Shown one piece after another: positions 45,511 through 54,775 of a DNA stretch of 64,000 nt (position 1 is its first letter; every line of letters begins with the position of its first letter). The translations under genes were made by a program, and so were the position numbers. Source of the stretch: Pseudomonas sp. LS1212 (GTDB lineage: Bacteria > Pseudomonadota > Gammaproteobacteria > Pseudomonadales > Pseudomonadaceae); NCBI RefSeq assembly GCF_024741815.1, contig NZ_CP102951.1:2123001-2187000 (forward strand). Reading direction: 5' to 3'. The notes below the pieces were generated by a model. It saw only the letters and a program-made list of their open reading frames with translations. It did no database searches and was not told the DNA's origin.

Positions 45511-45804
45511 GCACCCAAACGAATCCGCGTAGGAGAGCATGGGTGGGTGGGGGGCGTCAAATGGCATGTGGGGTGTTGGTTGCTTGGGTATGCGCCTGTT
45601 CACACCTTTGTAGCCGCTGCCGAAGGCTGCGCTCGCGTGCGAAGCAGGCGCAGGATCTTGAGATTGCCAGGGGGCCTTGCGGCCCCAGCGCAGCCTGGCG
45701 GCAGCGGCTACGCCGATCGAGGTGCGCCGGACAGGGAGCCCCGCCGCGCAATCAACTCGACAGATGCGATTGACCAACCCGCAACCACTGCGTAGCCTTG
45801 CCCA
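45511..45804. other. Region between the two riboswitches, with inverted repeat
   Basis: About 290 bases that must contain both divergent promoters. It also holds an inverted repeat: GTAGCCGCTGCCG (45610-45622) and CGGCAGCGGCTAC (45699-45711), plus an inner hairpin GGGGCC...GGCCCC (45671-45686). This is a Pseudomonas dispersed extragenic palindrome type different from the REP pairs at 14200 and 35683. Open frames here are shadows. Confidence 0.6.
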
Positions 45805-45985
45805 TTCGAGGTTCTCCAGCCTTCAAGCCGGAGCTAAGACGGGAACGCGGTCCAATGCCGCGGCTGCCCCCGCAACTGTAAGCCGTGAAAGATCCGACAA
45901 TGCCACTGCACTGATGCGGGAAGGCGTCGGGCTCGCCGATCGAAAGCGATCGGCACACAGCAAGCCAGGAGACCTGCCTCGGACA
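45805..45985 (+). promoter_or_regulatory. Cobalamin riboswitch controlling cobW-cobN operon
   Basis: The + strand carries GACGGGAACGCGGT, the core GCTGCCCCCGCAACTGTAAG (45863-45882), GCCACTGC (45902-45909), GCGGGAAGGCG and the B12 box AGCCAGGAGACCTGCC (45963-45978). All conserved cobalamin riboswitch elements are in order. It ends about 105 bases before cobW, mirroring the opposite riboswitch. Confidence 0.95.
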
Positions 45986-46088
45986 GATTCTCACTACAAC
46001 CGGGCGGGGTGATCCGGTGGCGAATGCGACCTCGTGCCTGGCACCGAGGTACTCGTCCTGCATGCCCGCCATCCGCCAAGGGCATCCA

Positions 46089-47153
46089 ATGAAAACACTG
46101 GCCAAACTTCCCGTCACCATCGTCACCGGCTTCCTCGGCTCGGGCAAAACCACCCTGTTGCGACACATGCTCGACAACGCCCAGGGCCGACGCATCGCCG
46201 TCATCGTCAACGAATTCGGCGAGCTGGGTATCGACGGCGAGATCCTCAAGCAATGCAGCATCGGCTGCACTGAAGAAGAAGCCAACGGCCGGATCTTCGA
46301 ACTCGCCAACGGCTGCCTGTGTTGCACCGTCCAGGAAGAATTCTTCCCCGTGATGCGCGAGCTGGTCGAGCGCCGCGGTGACCTCGATCATATCCTTATC
46401 GAAACCTCGGGCCTGGCGCTGCCAAAGCCTCTGGTCCAAGCCTTTCAGTGGCCGGAAATCCGCAGCGCCTGCACCGTCGATGCGGTCATTACCGTGGTCG
46501 ATAGCCCAGCCGTCGCTGCTGGCACTTTCGCCGCCTTCCCGGATCAAGTGGATGCCCAGCGCAAGCTCGATCCGAACCTGGACCACGAATCGCCCCTGCA
46601 CGAACTCTTCGCCGACCAATTGGCCAGCGCAGACCTGGTCATCCTCAACAAGGCGGACCTGATCGACGCCCAATTGCTCGCCGCCGTGCGCCGCGAAGTG
46701 GCTGAAGAACTGCCGCCGGCGGTCAAAGTGATCGAAGCCAGCAGCGGTCGCCTGCCGCTGGAGGTCCTGCTGGGTCTGGGAGCCGAGTCGGAGGCGCATA
46801 TCGATGCTCGTCGTACACACCACGACCACCATGACGGCGATGATCACGACGATCATGACCACGATGCCTTCGACTCCATCTCCATCCAATTGCCGCAAGC
46901 AGATGAGAGCCTGCTGCTCGATGCCCTGACCCAACTGGTGGTGCAACACGGCATCCTGCGGGTCAAGGGTTTCGCCGCGATTCCCGGCAAACCCATGCGC
47001 TTGCTGATCCAGGGGGTCGGCACACGCTTCGACAAGCACTATGACCGCGCCTGGCGCGCCGAAGAAAACCGTGCCACGCATCTGGTGCTCATCGGTCAGG
47101 AACTCGATGCCGCGCTGCTCGAGAGCCAACTGCACGCCGCGTTGAACGTCTAA
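46089..47153 (+). CDS. cobW: CobW GTPase, cobalt chaperone
   Basis: A 354-residue G3E-family GTPase that supplies cobalt to the CobN-type chelatase. The P-loop is GFLGSGKTTLL near residues 13-23, the metal-binding CxCC motif is in ANGCLCCTVQEEF, and a His/Asp-rich loop (THHDHHDGDDHDDHDHD) lies before the C-terminal domain. I start at MKTLAKLPVTIV (46089), with AAGG upstream; the frame from 46017 only extends toward the riboswitch. It heads the right-hand cobalamin operon, with cobN three bases downstream. Confidence 0.94.
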   Translation: MKTLAKLPVTIVTGFLGSGKTTLLRHMLDNAQGRRIAVIVNEFGELGIDGEILKQCSIGCTEEEANGRIFELANGCLCCTVQEEFFPVMRELVERRGDLDHILIETSGLALPKPLVQAFQWPEIRSACTVDAVITVVDSPAVAAGTFAAFPDQVDAQRKLDPNLDHESPLHELFADQLASADLVILNKADLIDAQLLAAVRREVAEELPPAVKVIEASSGRLPLEVLLGLGAESEAHIDARRTHHDHHDGDDHDDHDHDAFDSISIQLPQADESLLLDALTQLVVQHGILRVKGFAAIPGKPMRLLIQGVGTRFDKHYDRAWRAEENRATHLVLIGQELDAALLESQLHAALNV

Positions 47154-47156
47154 GCC

Positions 47157-50100
47157 ATGCACCTGCTGCGGACCCAACCCGGCGGCTTCGTGCCGGATGA
47201 CAGTATTGCCGACCTCGGCCAGACACCGGCCGAGCTGGTCATTCTCTGCAGCGGTGATTCCCACCTGGCGCTGCTGGCCGAAACTGCCCAGCAGTTGCCG
47301 GACGACTTTCCCAGCCTGCGCCTGGCCAACCCCATGCAGGTGCAAAACCACGCCTCGGTCGACCTCTATGTCGACCAGGTGCTGCGTCATGCCAAGGTCA
47401 TTCTGATTTCATTGCACGGCGGCATTGGCTATTGGCGCTACGGCGTCGAGCAGCTGGTCGGATTGGCGGACCGAGGCGTGCAATTGATTCTGGTGCCGGG
47501 TGACGACCGCCCGGACCCGGAACTCAGCAGCCTGAGCACCGTCGCAGCCGCCGAAGCCGAGCGCCTTTGGCATTTTCTGCGTCAGGGCGGCAAAGCCAAT
47601 GCCCTCAATCTGTATCACTGCATGGCCAACCGCTGGCTGGGCCGTGACTACGCCTGGGAGGAGCCGCAGGCCCTGCCGCGCACGGCGATCTATCACCCGC
47701 GCAACGCCCAGGCGCAGTTGCAGGACTGGCGCGCCGACTGGCAGGTCGACCAGGCCGTTGTACCTCTATTGTTCTATCGCTCGCACTTGCAGGCGGCCAA
47801 TACCGCATTCGTCGATGCATTCTGCGAGCGCCTGCAGTTGGCCGGGCTCAACCCGTTGCCGATCGCGGTCGCCAGCCTGAAGGAAGCCGGCTGCCTGGCG
47901 CTGGCCGAGGACTGGCTGGATGAGGTCGGTGCCGAGGTCATTCTCAATACCACAGGCTTCGCCCAGTCCAGCCCGGAAGCACCGCACCTGCGGCCGTTTC
48001 GCCGCAATATCCCGGTGATCCAGGCCATCTGCGCCCAGGACAACCAGCCCGGCTGGGAGGCCAGCGAGCAGGGCCTCGGCCCGCGTGACCTGGCCATGCA
48101 CATCGCCTTGCCGGAACTTGACGGCCGCATCATCAGCCGCCCGATCAGTTTCAAGGACCTGGCCTGGCGCAGCGAGCGCAGCCAGTCGGATGTGGTCTGC
48201 TATCGCCCGCACCTGGAGCGCATGGACTTCGTCGCCGAGCTGGCACGCCGCTGGAGCGAGCTGGGCCGTCTGCCCAATGCACAGAAACGCGTGGCGCTGG
48301 TACTGGCCAATTACCCGACCCGCGACGGTCGGATCGGCAATGGTGTCGGCCTGGATACCCCCGCAGCGGCGCTGAATATCCTGCGCGCCCTGCAGCAGCA
48401 GGGTTATCCGGTTTCCCGGCTGCCCGACAACGGTACCGCGCTGATCCAGGCGCTACTGGGTGGCGTCAGCAATGATCTGGACAGTCTCGACCAGCGCCCT
48501 TGTGCCCAGAGCATGGCGCTGGACGACTACCTGGCCGCATTCGCCCGGCTGCCACTGGCCAATCAGGCGGCGGTGCGCCAGCGCTGGGGTGAGCCCCAGG
48601 CCGACCCGATGTTCCGCAACGGCCGCATGATGGTCGCCGGCCTGCGCTTTGGCCTGACCTTTGTCGGTATCCAGCCGGCGCGGGGTTATCAGGTCGACCC
48701 CAGCGCGGTCTATCACGACCCGGACCTGGTTCCGCCCCATGGCTACCTGGCCTTCCATTTCTGGCTGCGACACAGCTTTGCCGTGGATGCGGTGGTGCAT
48801 GTCGGCAAGCATGGCAACCTCGAATGGTTGCCGGGCAAGGGCGTCGGTCTGTCCGAACACTGTTGGCCGGACGCCTTGCTGGGGCCTCTGCCCAACATCT
48901 ATCCGTTCATCGTCAACGATCCGGGCGAGGGTGCTCAGGCCAAGCGACGTACCCAGGCGGTCATCATCGACCACCTGATGCCGCCGCTGACCCGTGCCGA
49001 AACCTATGGCCCCCTGCGCGACCTGGAGTTGCTCGCCGACGAATATTACGAGGCGCAACTGCTTGACCCGCGCAGGGCCCGAGAGCTGCAGCGCGACATC
49101 CTCAAGCTGGTTCGCGAAGCGCATATCGACCGCGAACTGCAGCTCGAGGAAGGACAGGGCAGCGAAGCCGACGTGGCCATCTGGCTACCACGGCTGGACA
49201 CTTATTTGTGCGACCTGAAGGAATCGCAGATACGCGACGGCTTGCATGTATTCGGCGAATCGCCAAGCGGCCGGCTGCGTATCGATACATTGCTCGCGCT
49301 GCTGCGCATACCCCGTGGCGATGGCCGGGGCGCCCAGTCGAGTTTGCTCCGGGCGTTGGGCAAGGCCTTCTCATTAGGCTTCGATCCGCTCGATTGTGAC
49401 CTGGGGCAAGCTTGGGAGGGCGCGCGACCACAGGTTTTGCAGGCTTTGGCCAGTGATAGCTGGCGCACGGCCGGAGACGCCCGTGAACGGCTGGAAAAAT
49501 ATGCAGCGCGATTGATCGAGCAAACGCTGGACGATGCAACCGACTTGCCGCAAACCGAGGATTGGGCCGATGTCCGCTCGATTCTCGACGGCTTGCGTGA
49601 AACCGTCGCGCCGCGCCTGGATGCCTGTGGCCCGGCCGAAATGCAAGGCCTGCTCGATGCATTGGCGGGGCGTTTCATCCCGGCCGGCCCCAGCGGGGCG
49701 CCCAGCCGGGGCCGGCTGGATGTGCTGCCCACCGGGCGCAACTTCTATTCGGTGGATGTGCGCAACTTGCCGACCGCCACCGCCTGGCGTATCGGTTTTG
49801 CTTCGGCCAATCTCATTCTGGAGCGCCATCTGCAGGACCATGGCGATCACTTGCGTCAGCTGGGCCTGTCAGTGTGGGGCACGGCGACCATGCGCACCGG
49901 CGGCGACGACATCGCCCAGGCCATGGCCCTGATGGGCGTGCGTCCGGTCTGGGCCACCGGCAGCCAGCGCGTCGACGACTTCGAAATCCTGCCGGTGAGC
50001 CTGCTCGACCGCCCGCGGGTGGATGTCACGCTGCGCGTTTCCGGATTTTTCAGGGATGCCTTTGCCAACCTTATCCGCCTGTTCGATGCTGCGGTGCAAG

Positions 50101-50927
50101 CCGTCGCCGCACTCGACGAGCCGGATGATCTGAACCCGCTGGCCGCACGTGTGCGCAGCGAGCGCGAACAGCTGCTGGCCAGCGGCATGAGCGAACAGGA
50201 TGCCGAGCGCCAGGCGGGCTGGCGGATTTTCGGCGCCAAGCCTGGCGCCTACGGTGCCGGCGTGCAAAATGCCATCGACGGGCGTTTGTGGCAGAGCCGC
50301 GAGGATTTGGCCCAGGTCTACCTGAACTGGGGCGGTTACGCCTATGGCGCCACCGACCAGGGCACACCGGCGCGCGAGCGCTTCGCCCAGCGCCTGAGCC
50401 AGGTGCAAGCGGTGGTGCAGAACCAGGACAATCGCGAGCATGATCTGCTCGATTCCAATGACTATTATCAGTTCCAGGGCGGCATGCTCGCGGCGGTGGA
50501 AAGCCTGGGCGGCCAACCTGCGGCCAGTTATCACGGCGATCACAGCCAGCCGGATGTGCCGCGTATCCGTACCCTCAAGGAAGAACTCAATCGGGTGGTG
50601 CGCTCGCGGGCGGTCAATCCGAAGTGGATCGACGGTATCAAGCGCCACGGCTATAAAGGTGCCTTCGAGCTCGCGGCCACCGTCGATAACCTGTTCGCCT
50701 TCGATGCCACCACGCACCTGATCGACGACCATCATTACGCGCTGCTGGCCGATGCCTATGTACTGGATGCCGATACCCGCGCGTTCATCGAACAGCACAA
50801 CCCGCACGCGCTGCGCGACATTACCGAACGATTGCTCGAAGCCCAGCAGCGAGGTCTCTGGAGTGAGCCGGGCGATTATCGCCAGGCCCTGGAGAATCTG
50901 TTGCTGGACAGTGAAGAAGAGGCCTGA
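47157..50927 (+). CDS. cobN: Cobaltochelatase subunit CobN
   Basis: A 1256-residue large subunit of the ATP-dependent aerobic cobaltochelatase, which inserts Co2+ into hydrogenobyrinic acid a,c-diamide. It is related to the magnesium chelatase H subunit; typical segments are DAVVHVGKHGNLEWLPGKGVGLS, GPLPNIYPFIVNDPGEGAQAKRR and LPTGRNFYSVDVRNLPTATAW. Length is normal. It is followed nine bases later by an AAA ATPase and then a VWA protein, which together supply the motor subunits in place of CobS/CobT. Confidence 0.96.
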   Translation: MHLLRTQPGGFVPDDSIADLGQTPAELVILCSGDSHLALLAETAQQLPDDFPSLRLANPMQVQNHASVDLYVDQVLRHAKVILISLHGGIGYWRYGVEQLVGLADRGVQLILVPGDDRPDPELSSLSTVAAAEAERLWHFLRQGGKANALNLYHCMANRWLGRDYAWEEPQALPRTAIYHPRNAQAQLQDWRADWQVDQAVVPLLFYRSHLQAANTAFVDAFCERLQLAGLNPLPIAVASLKEAGCLALAEDWLDEVGAEVILNTTGFAQSSPEAPHLRPFRRNIPVIQAICAQDNQPGWEASEQGLGPRDLAMHIALPELDGRIISRPISFKDLAWRSERSQSDVVCYRPHLERMDFVAELARRWSELGRLPNAQKRVALVLANYPTRDGRIGNGVGLDTPAAALNILRALQQQGYPVSRLPDNGTALIQALLGGVSNDLDSLDQRPCAQSMALDDYLAAFARLPLANQAAVRQRWGEPQADPMFRNGRMMVAGLRFGLTFVGIQPARGYQVDPSAVYHDPDLVPPHGYLAFHFWLRHSFAVDAVVHVGKHGNLEWLPGKGVGLSEHCWPDALLGPLPNIYPFIVNDPGEGAQAKRRTQAVIIDHLMPPLTRAETYGPLRDLELLADEYYEAQLLDPRRARELQRDILKLVREAHIDRELQLEEGQGSEADVAIWLPRLDTYLCDLKESQIRDGLHVFGESPSGRLRIDTLLALLRIPRGDGRGAQSSLLRALGKAFSLGFDPLDCDLGQAWEGARPQVLQALASDSWRTAGDARERLEKYAARLIEQTLDDATDLPQTEDWADVRSILDGLRETVAPRLDACGPAEMQGLLDALAGRFIPAGPSGAPSRGRLDVLPTGRNFYSVDVRNLPTATAWRIGFASANLILERHLQDHGDHLRQLGLSVWGTATMRTGGDDIAQAMALMGVRPVWATGSQRVDDFEILPVSLLDRPRVDVTLRVSGFFRDAFANLIRLFDAAVQAVAALDEPDDLNPLAARVRSEREQLLASGMSEQDAERQAGWRIFGAKPGAYGAGVQNAIDGRLWQSREDLAQVYLNWGGYAYGATDQGTPARERFAQRLSQVQAVVQNQDNREHDLLDSNDYYQFQGGMLAAVESLGGQPAASYHGDHSQPDVPRIRTLKEELNRVVRSRAVNPKWIDGIKRHGYKGAFELAATVDNLFAFDATTHLIDDHHYALLADAYVLDADTRAFIEQHNPHALRDITERLLEAQQRGLWSEPGDYRQALENLLLDSEEEA

Positions 50928-50936
50928 CGAATCGCC

Positions 50937-51938
50937 ATGAATGACATCGCACATTTTCCCTTGTCCGCCGTGGTCGGTGCCGACGAGCTAAAGCTGGCCC
51001 TGTGCCTGACCGCCATCGACCCGAAAATCGGTGGTGTGCTGATCGAAGGGCCACGGGGCATGGCCAAGAGCACGCTGGCTCGCGGCCTGGCCGATTTGTT
51101 GGCCAGCGGGCAGTTCGTCACGTTGCCACTGGGCGCCACCGAAGAGCGCCTGGTGGGAACGCTGGATCTGGACGCGGCGCTCGGCCAGGGCCGCGCACAG
51201 TTTTCCCCGGGCGTCCTGGCCCGGGCCGATGGCGGCGTGCTGTATGTCGATGAAGTCAATCTTCTGGCGGACCATCTGGTCGACTTGTTGCTGGATGTGG
51301 CAGCCAGCGGTACCAACCGCATCGAACGCGACGGCATTTCCCACCGGCACAGTGCCCGCTTCGTGCTGATTGGCACCATGAACCCGGAAGAGGGTGAGTT
51401 GCGTCCGCAGTTGCTCGACCGTTTTGGCCTCAACGTCGTTCTGAGTGGTCAGCCGGAGCCGGCTGCGCGGGGTCAGATCATTCGTCGTCGGCTCGACTTC
51501 GACAGCGACCCGCAAGCGTTCTGCGCCCAGTGGGCACCGGCCCAGGAAGCGCTGCGCCAGCGTTGCCAGCAGGCGCGGGAGAACCTGCCGGGTATCGCGC
51601 TGGACGATCAGGCCCTGGCGCAAATCACGGCGCGCTGCTTCGCTGCCGGCGTCGACGGGTTGCGCGCGGATCTGGTCTGGCTGCGCGCGTCCAGGGCTCA
51701 TGCGGCCTGGCGTGGTGCCAGTGCCATCACCGAGGAGGACATCGACGCGGTGGCGGAATTCGCCTTGCGCCATCGTCGTCGCAACGGTGCCGCCACACCA
51801 CCACCTGCCGAGCAACAGCCACAGGGCGGCCAGGCCCAGGCGCCGTCATCGGCGCAAGGACAGTGGGGCGAGATGCCAGCGCAACCGGTGGTCGCCGGAG
51901 CCCGGCGGGAAGTGCCGAGCTGGCCAAAAAAGCCCTGA
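50937..51938 (+). CDS. AAA ATPase chelatase subunit (ChlI/BchI-like)
   Basis: A 333-residue AAA+ protein of the magnesium/cobalt chelatase I type. The Walker A is EGPRGMAKSTLARGL (Met-Ala-Lys-Ser in place of the usual Gly-Lys-Ser/Thr), and the Walker B region is DGGVLYVDEVNLLADHLVD; the sensor segment TMNPEEGELRPQLLDRFGL follows. The last ~50 residues are Pro/Gln-rich (TPPPAEQQPQGGQAQAPSS), resembling the linker between the AAA and VWA parts of BchD/ChlD. It is the ATP-driven motor for CobN. Its TGA stop overlaps the next gene's frame. Confidence 0.9.
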   Translation: MNDIAHFPLSAVVGADELKLALCLTAIDPKIGGVLIEGPRGMAKSTLARGLADLLASGQFVTLPLGATEERLVGTLDLDAALGQGRAQFSPGVLARADGGVLYVDEVNLLADHLVDLLLDVAASGTNRIERDGISHRHSARFVLIGTMNPEEGELRPQLLDRFGLNVVLSGQPEPAARGQIIRRRLDFDSDPQAFCAQWAPAQEALRQRCQQARENLPGIALDDQALAQITARCFAAGVDGLRADLVWLRASRAHAAWRGASAITEEDIDAVAEFALRHRRRNGAATPPPAEQQPQGGQAQAPSSAQGQWGEMPAQPVVAGARREVPSWPKKP

Positions 51939-52621
51939 GCATCCGCCCCCGTTCCGCCCGGGGGGCGGATGCCAGACCCCGGGCCGGTCGAATCGATCAA
52001 GGTGTGCGCGGACGTGTGCGGGTCGGCCGAGAGGGCTCGGTACATTCGGTACATTCGGTACATTGGCTGGCGACATTGCTCAAGGGGCGCCCGCGTCAAC
52101 GCAGCGATCTCATGTGGCAAATGCGCAAAAGCTCACCCCATGAACTGTGGCTGATTATTGTCGATGCCTCGGCGTCGACTCTCCGTCACCAGGCCTTGAG
52201 CCAGGCCAAGGGCTTGCTGGCGCAGATTTTCGACCAGGCCTATCGCAGTCGTGCACGGCTGGCCTTGCTCACGGCCAGCGGTACCGAGCCGTGCTGGCAA
52301 CGACATGGCCTGAAAGCCTCAAGGGCATTGCAGCCATGGCTCGATGGGCTCGGTGCGGGTGGCGGAACGCCATTGCTGGCGGCACTTGCACAGGCCAATC
52401 ACTGGTTGGAACAGCGGCAGCGGCGGCATGGCCAGGAGCAACAGCGTTGTCTGGTGTTGACCGATGGGCGGATCAAGGAATGGCCGACACTGGCACCGCT
52501 CGGCTGTCCGAGTGTGCTGGTCGATATCGAAAGAGGGGCGATCCGGCTAGGACGCGCGCAACAACTTGCCAGGCAGCTTCAGGCCGATTACCTGCATATA
52601 GATGCGCTGCGCAGCCTGTAG
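51935..52621 (+). CDS. VWA-domain chelatase subunit (ChlD C-terminal-like)
   Basis: A von Willebrand A-domain protein of about 205-250 residues. The MIDAS metal site is readable as IIVDASASTLRHQ (Asp-x-Ser-x-Ser), with later RCLVLTDGRIKEW. Before it, IRPRSARGADARPRAG and LATLLKGRPRQRSDL resemble the arginine-rich region just upstream of the VWA in BchD/ChlD. The start is uncertain: the similarity begins where CTGA overlaps the ATPase stop (CTG at 51935), but GTG at 51863 and at 52004 are possible. It would pair with the preceding ATPase and CobN. A 9-bp repeat in triplicate lies inside. Confidence 0.8.
   Translation: MSIRPRSARGADARPRAGRIDQGVRGRVRVGREGSVHSVHSVHWLATLLKGRPRQRSDLMWQMRKSSPHELWLIIVDASASTLRHQALSQAKGLLAQIFDQAYRSRARLALLTASGTEPCWQRHGLKASRALQPWLDGLGAGGGTPLLAALAQANHWLEQRQRRHGQEQQRCLVLTDGRIKEWPTLAPLGCPSVLVDIERGAIRLGRAQQLARQLQADYLHIDALRSL
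52038..52064 (+). repeat. Triple 9-bp tandem repeat in the VWA gene
   Basis: Three perfect copies of CGGTACATT, encoding Ser-Val-His repeated before the conserved WLATLLKGRP segment. Because the unit is 9 bp, copy-number changes would keep the frame. Confidence 0.85.
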
Positions 52622-52791
52622 ACTTGGTTAATACCGGTGCAACTTGACGACTAAAGAGTAACGCCAATATAAAGAAGAATAGGCAGTCGCCAGTCGATGG
52701 CATACTGCTAGAGTTTCAGCTTTGATTGTAAGTTCGCTTGCTAACGATTTTGGCGGCGCACTTGGTGGCGCCGCAAAAGTGTCGTCAGAAA

Positions 52792-53058
52792 CTATTCCGG
52801 CATCTTCCAGGCTTGCAAGTCATAACCTTTCTGGCGCAGTTCGGTGCGAACTTCTTCAATCAGATCGGCGAGTTGGGCCGGATCGGAATAGGTGCTGCTG
52901 GGGACCTGCTTGCCACTTATTTTGTCGTTGGTCCGGTCGATCACGGCCAGGCTCAGATCACCTGTGCCATTGAGCGATTCCCAGGCGATGCACTGGCAAG
53001 GTTCGAAGGCGTGGGTGGCAATCAAAAGTGCTTCGTTGACACGGAGCGGGGCGTTCAT
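52792..53058 (-). CDS. Small conserved hypothetical protein
   Basis: An 88-residue soluble protein, MNAPLRVNEALLIATHAFEP..., with two Cys in PCQCIAWES and a C-terminal helix LADLIEEVRTELRQKGYDLQAW. No family recognised; no signal peptide. The frame has good codon character. It is divergent from the sigma-54 regulator and convergent with the VWA gene at a distance of 170 bases. Confidence 0.65.
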   Translation of the reverse strand: MNAPLRVNEALLIATHAFEPCQCIAWESLNGTGDLSLAVIDRTNDKISGKQVPSSTYSDPAQLADLIEEVRTELRQKGYDLQAWKMPE

Positions 53059-53384
53059 GGGGTAGGTCTCTCTATGGGCCCAAACATGTTTTTTAACCGT
53101 TGCAGTAAAACTGCTGTTCGGTTGCTTACTTGTACTGATGTCTCAAGTACCGTGTCGAGTCACACATGACAGAAAAAAATAGTGATTTTTTCTTCATGCC
53201 TTCCACTTCCTACCCTGCCTCAGACGTTGAATTAGCCGGAAAATTCCTGGCTACCCCCGGTATTGTCCTGCACTTGCAGACCAACGGTAGCGGGGCGCTT
53301 TGGGTTCGTTGCTACTGTTACAAACAGGCTCGCCAACGTACTGTTTCTAATAACTTTTCCAATAATTGGCGCCAAGGAACGGTC
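53059..53384. other. AT-rich region upstream of the sigma-54 regulator
   Basis: About 325 bases of unusually AT-rich sequence for this window (for example TTTTTTAACC near 53090 and GAAAAAAATAG near 53171). The regulator's frame stays open back to an ATG at 53166, but the protein encoded there has no recognisable pattern. It is probably an untranslated leader with promoters for both divergent genes. Confidence 0.5.
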
Positions 53385-54710
53385 ATGCTTGATATAGCAC
53401 CCACCCGTCGCCTGTTAATCGTCGATCCGTGTGACGACTGCCATCGCCTCTTGCCAGGTTTGCGCACCGTAGGCTGGGATGTCGACAGCTGTGCGTTGGA
53501 GTCTGCCCCCGAGCATCCGTGTGATGTGGGGTTGCTGCGTTTGCAGCTTTTTCACCTACAGCGGCCCGAAGCGGTCAAGGACATGATCAGCCGCAGCGGT
53601 ACCGAATGGATTGCCGTGCTGAATCAGGAAGTGCTGCGCGTGCAGAACGCCGGCGACTTCGTCTGCGAATGGTTTTTTGATTTCCATACCCTGCCTTTCG
53701 ATGTATCCCGGGTGCAAGTCACCCTGGGGCGTGCGTTCGGCATGGCGCGCTTGCGCGGCAAGGGATCGATCCATGTCGATGACGCCGAACATGAACTGCT
53801 GGGAGACAGTCGGCCGATTCGCGAATTGCGCAAGCTGCTGAGCAAATTGGCGCCGACCGAATCGCCGGTGTTGATCCGCGGCGAAAGCGGTACCGGCAAA
53901 GAGTTGGTCGCACGTACACTGCATCGGCAATCGCAACGGCATGCCAAGCCCTTCGTGGCCATCAATTGCGGGGCGATCCCCGAGCATCTGATCCAGTCCG
54001 AGCTGTTCGGGCACGAGAAGGGCGCTTTTACCGGCGCGCACCAGCGCAAGGTGGGTCGTATCGAGGCGGCCCATGGCGGCACGTTGTTCCTGGATGAAAT
54101 CGGTGACTTGCCGCTGGAGCTGCAAGCCAATCTCCTGCGTTTTCTTCAGGAAAAGCATATTGAGCGAGTCGGCGGCAGCCAGCCGACTCCAGTGGACGTA
54201 CGCGTGCTGGCGGCAACCCATGTGGATCTGGAGGCGGCCATCACCAGCGGGCGTTTTCGCGAAGACTTGTATTACCGGCTCAACGTTCTACAGGTGGTGA
54301 CCGCGCCGCTGCGCGAGCGCCATGGCGATCTGTCGATGCTGGCCAACCACTTCGCCCATTTCTATAGCCTGGAAACCGGCCGGCGGCCGCGCAGCTTCAG
54401 TGAATATGCCTTGATTGCGATGGGCAAGCACGACTGGCCGGGCAATGTTCGCGAGCTGGCCAATCGGGTCCGGCGCGGGCTGGTGCTGGCCGAAGGTCGT
54501 CAGATCGAGGCCCAGGATCTGGGCTTGATCAGCCAGCAAACATTCGCGCCTACCATAGGCACCCTCGAAGACTACAAGCATCGCGCCGAGCGCCAGGCGC
54601 TGTGTGACGTGCTCAACCGTCACAGTGACAACCTGAGCATCGCGGCGAGGGTGCTGGGAGTTTCGCGTCCGACGTTCTACCGGTTGCTGCACAAGCATCA
54701 GATTCGCTGA
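53385..54710 (+). CDS. Sigma-54-dependent Fis-family activator, VpsR-like N-terminus
   Basis: A 441-residue enhancer-binding protein. The N-terminal ~130 residues (RRLLIVDPCDDCHRLLPGL...) look like a degenerate receiver of the VpsR type, which lacks the normal phospho-acceptor pocket. The AAA+ domain follows: Walker A GESGTGKELVART, the sigma-54 contact loop GAFTGA (intact), Walker B GGTLFLDEIGDL, and WPGNVRELANRV. The C-terminal Fis helix-turn-helix is LSIAARVLGVSRPTFYRLLHKH. I chose the ATG at 53385 (AAGGA seven bases upstream) over 53166. Targets are unknown; VpsR-type proteins control biofilm genes, and the RpoN-type fap promoter 10 kb away is a candidate only by inference. Confidence 0.9.
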   Translation: MLDIAPTRRLLIVDPCDDCHRLLPGLRTVGWDVDSCALESAPEHPCDVGLLRLQLFHLQRPEAVKDMISRSGTEWIAVLNQEVLRVQNAGDFVCEWFFDFHTLPFDVSRVQVTLGRAFGMARLRGKGSIHVDDAEHELLGDSRPIRELRKLLSKLAPTESPVLIRGESGTGKELVARTLHRQSQRHAKPFVAINCGAIPEHLIQSELFGHEKGAFTGAHQRKVGRIEAAHGGTLFLDEIGDLPLELQANLLRFLQEKHIERVGGSQPTPVDVRVLAATHVDLEAAITSGRFREDLYYRLNVLQVVTAPLRERHGDLSMLANHFAHFYSLETGRRPRSFSEYALIAMGKHDWPGNVRELANRVRRGLVLAEGRQIEAQDLGLISQQTFAPTIGTLEDYKHRAERQALCDVLNRHSDNLSIAARVLGVSRPTFYRLLHKHQIR

Positions 54711-54775
54711 TACACCGGCGAAACAAGAAAGCCCGCAGCGAATGGATCACTGCGATCTTTTTGCTGGCGCTGCAA

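Noticed and set aside
45504..45795. Short + strand frames between the riboswitches
   Set aside because: They cross the riboswitch and repeat elements, use no plausible ribosome-binding site and are Arg/Ala-rich shadows.
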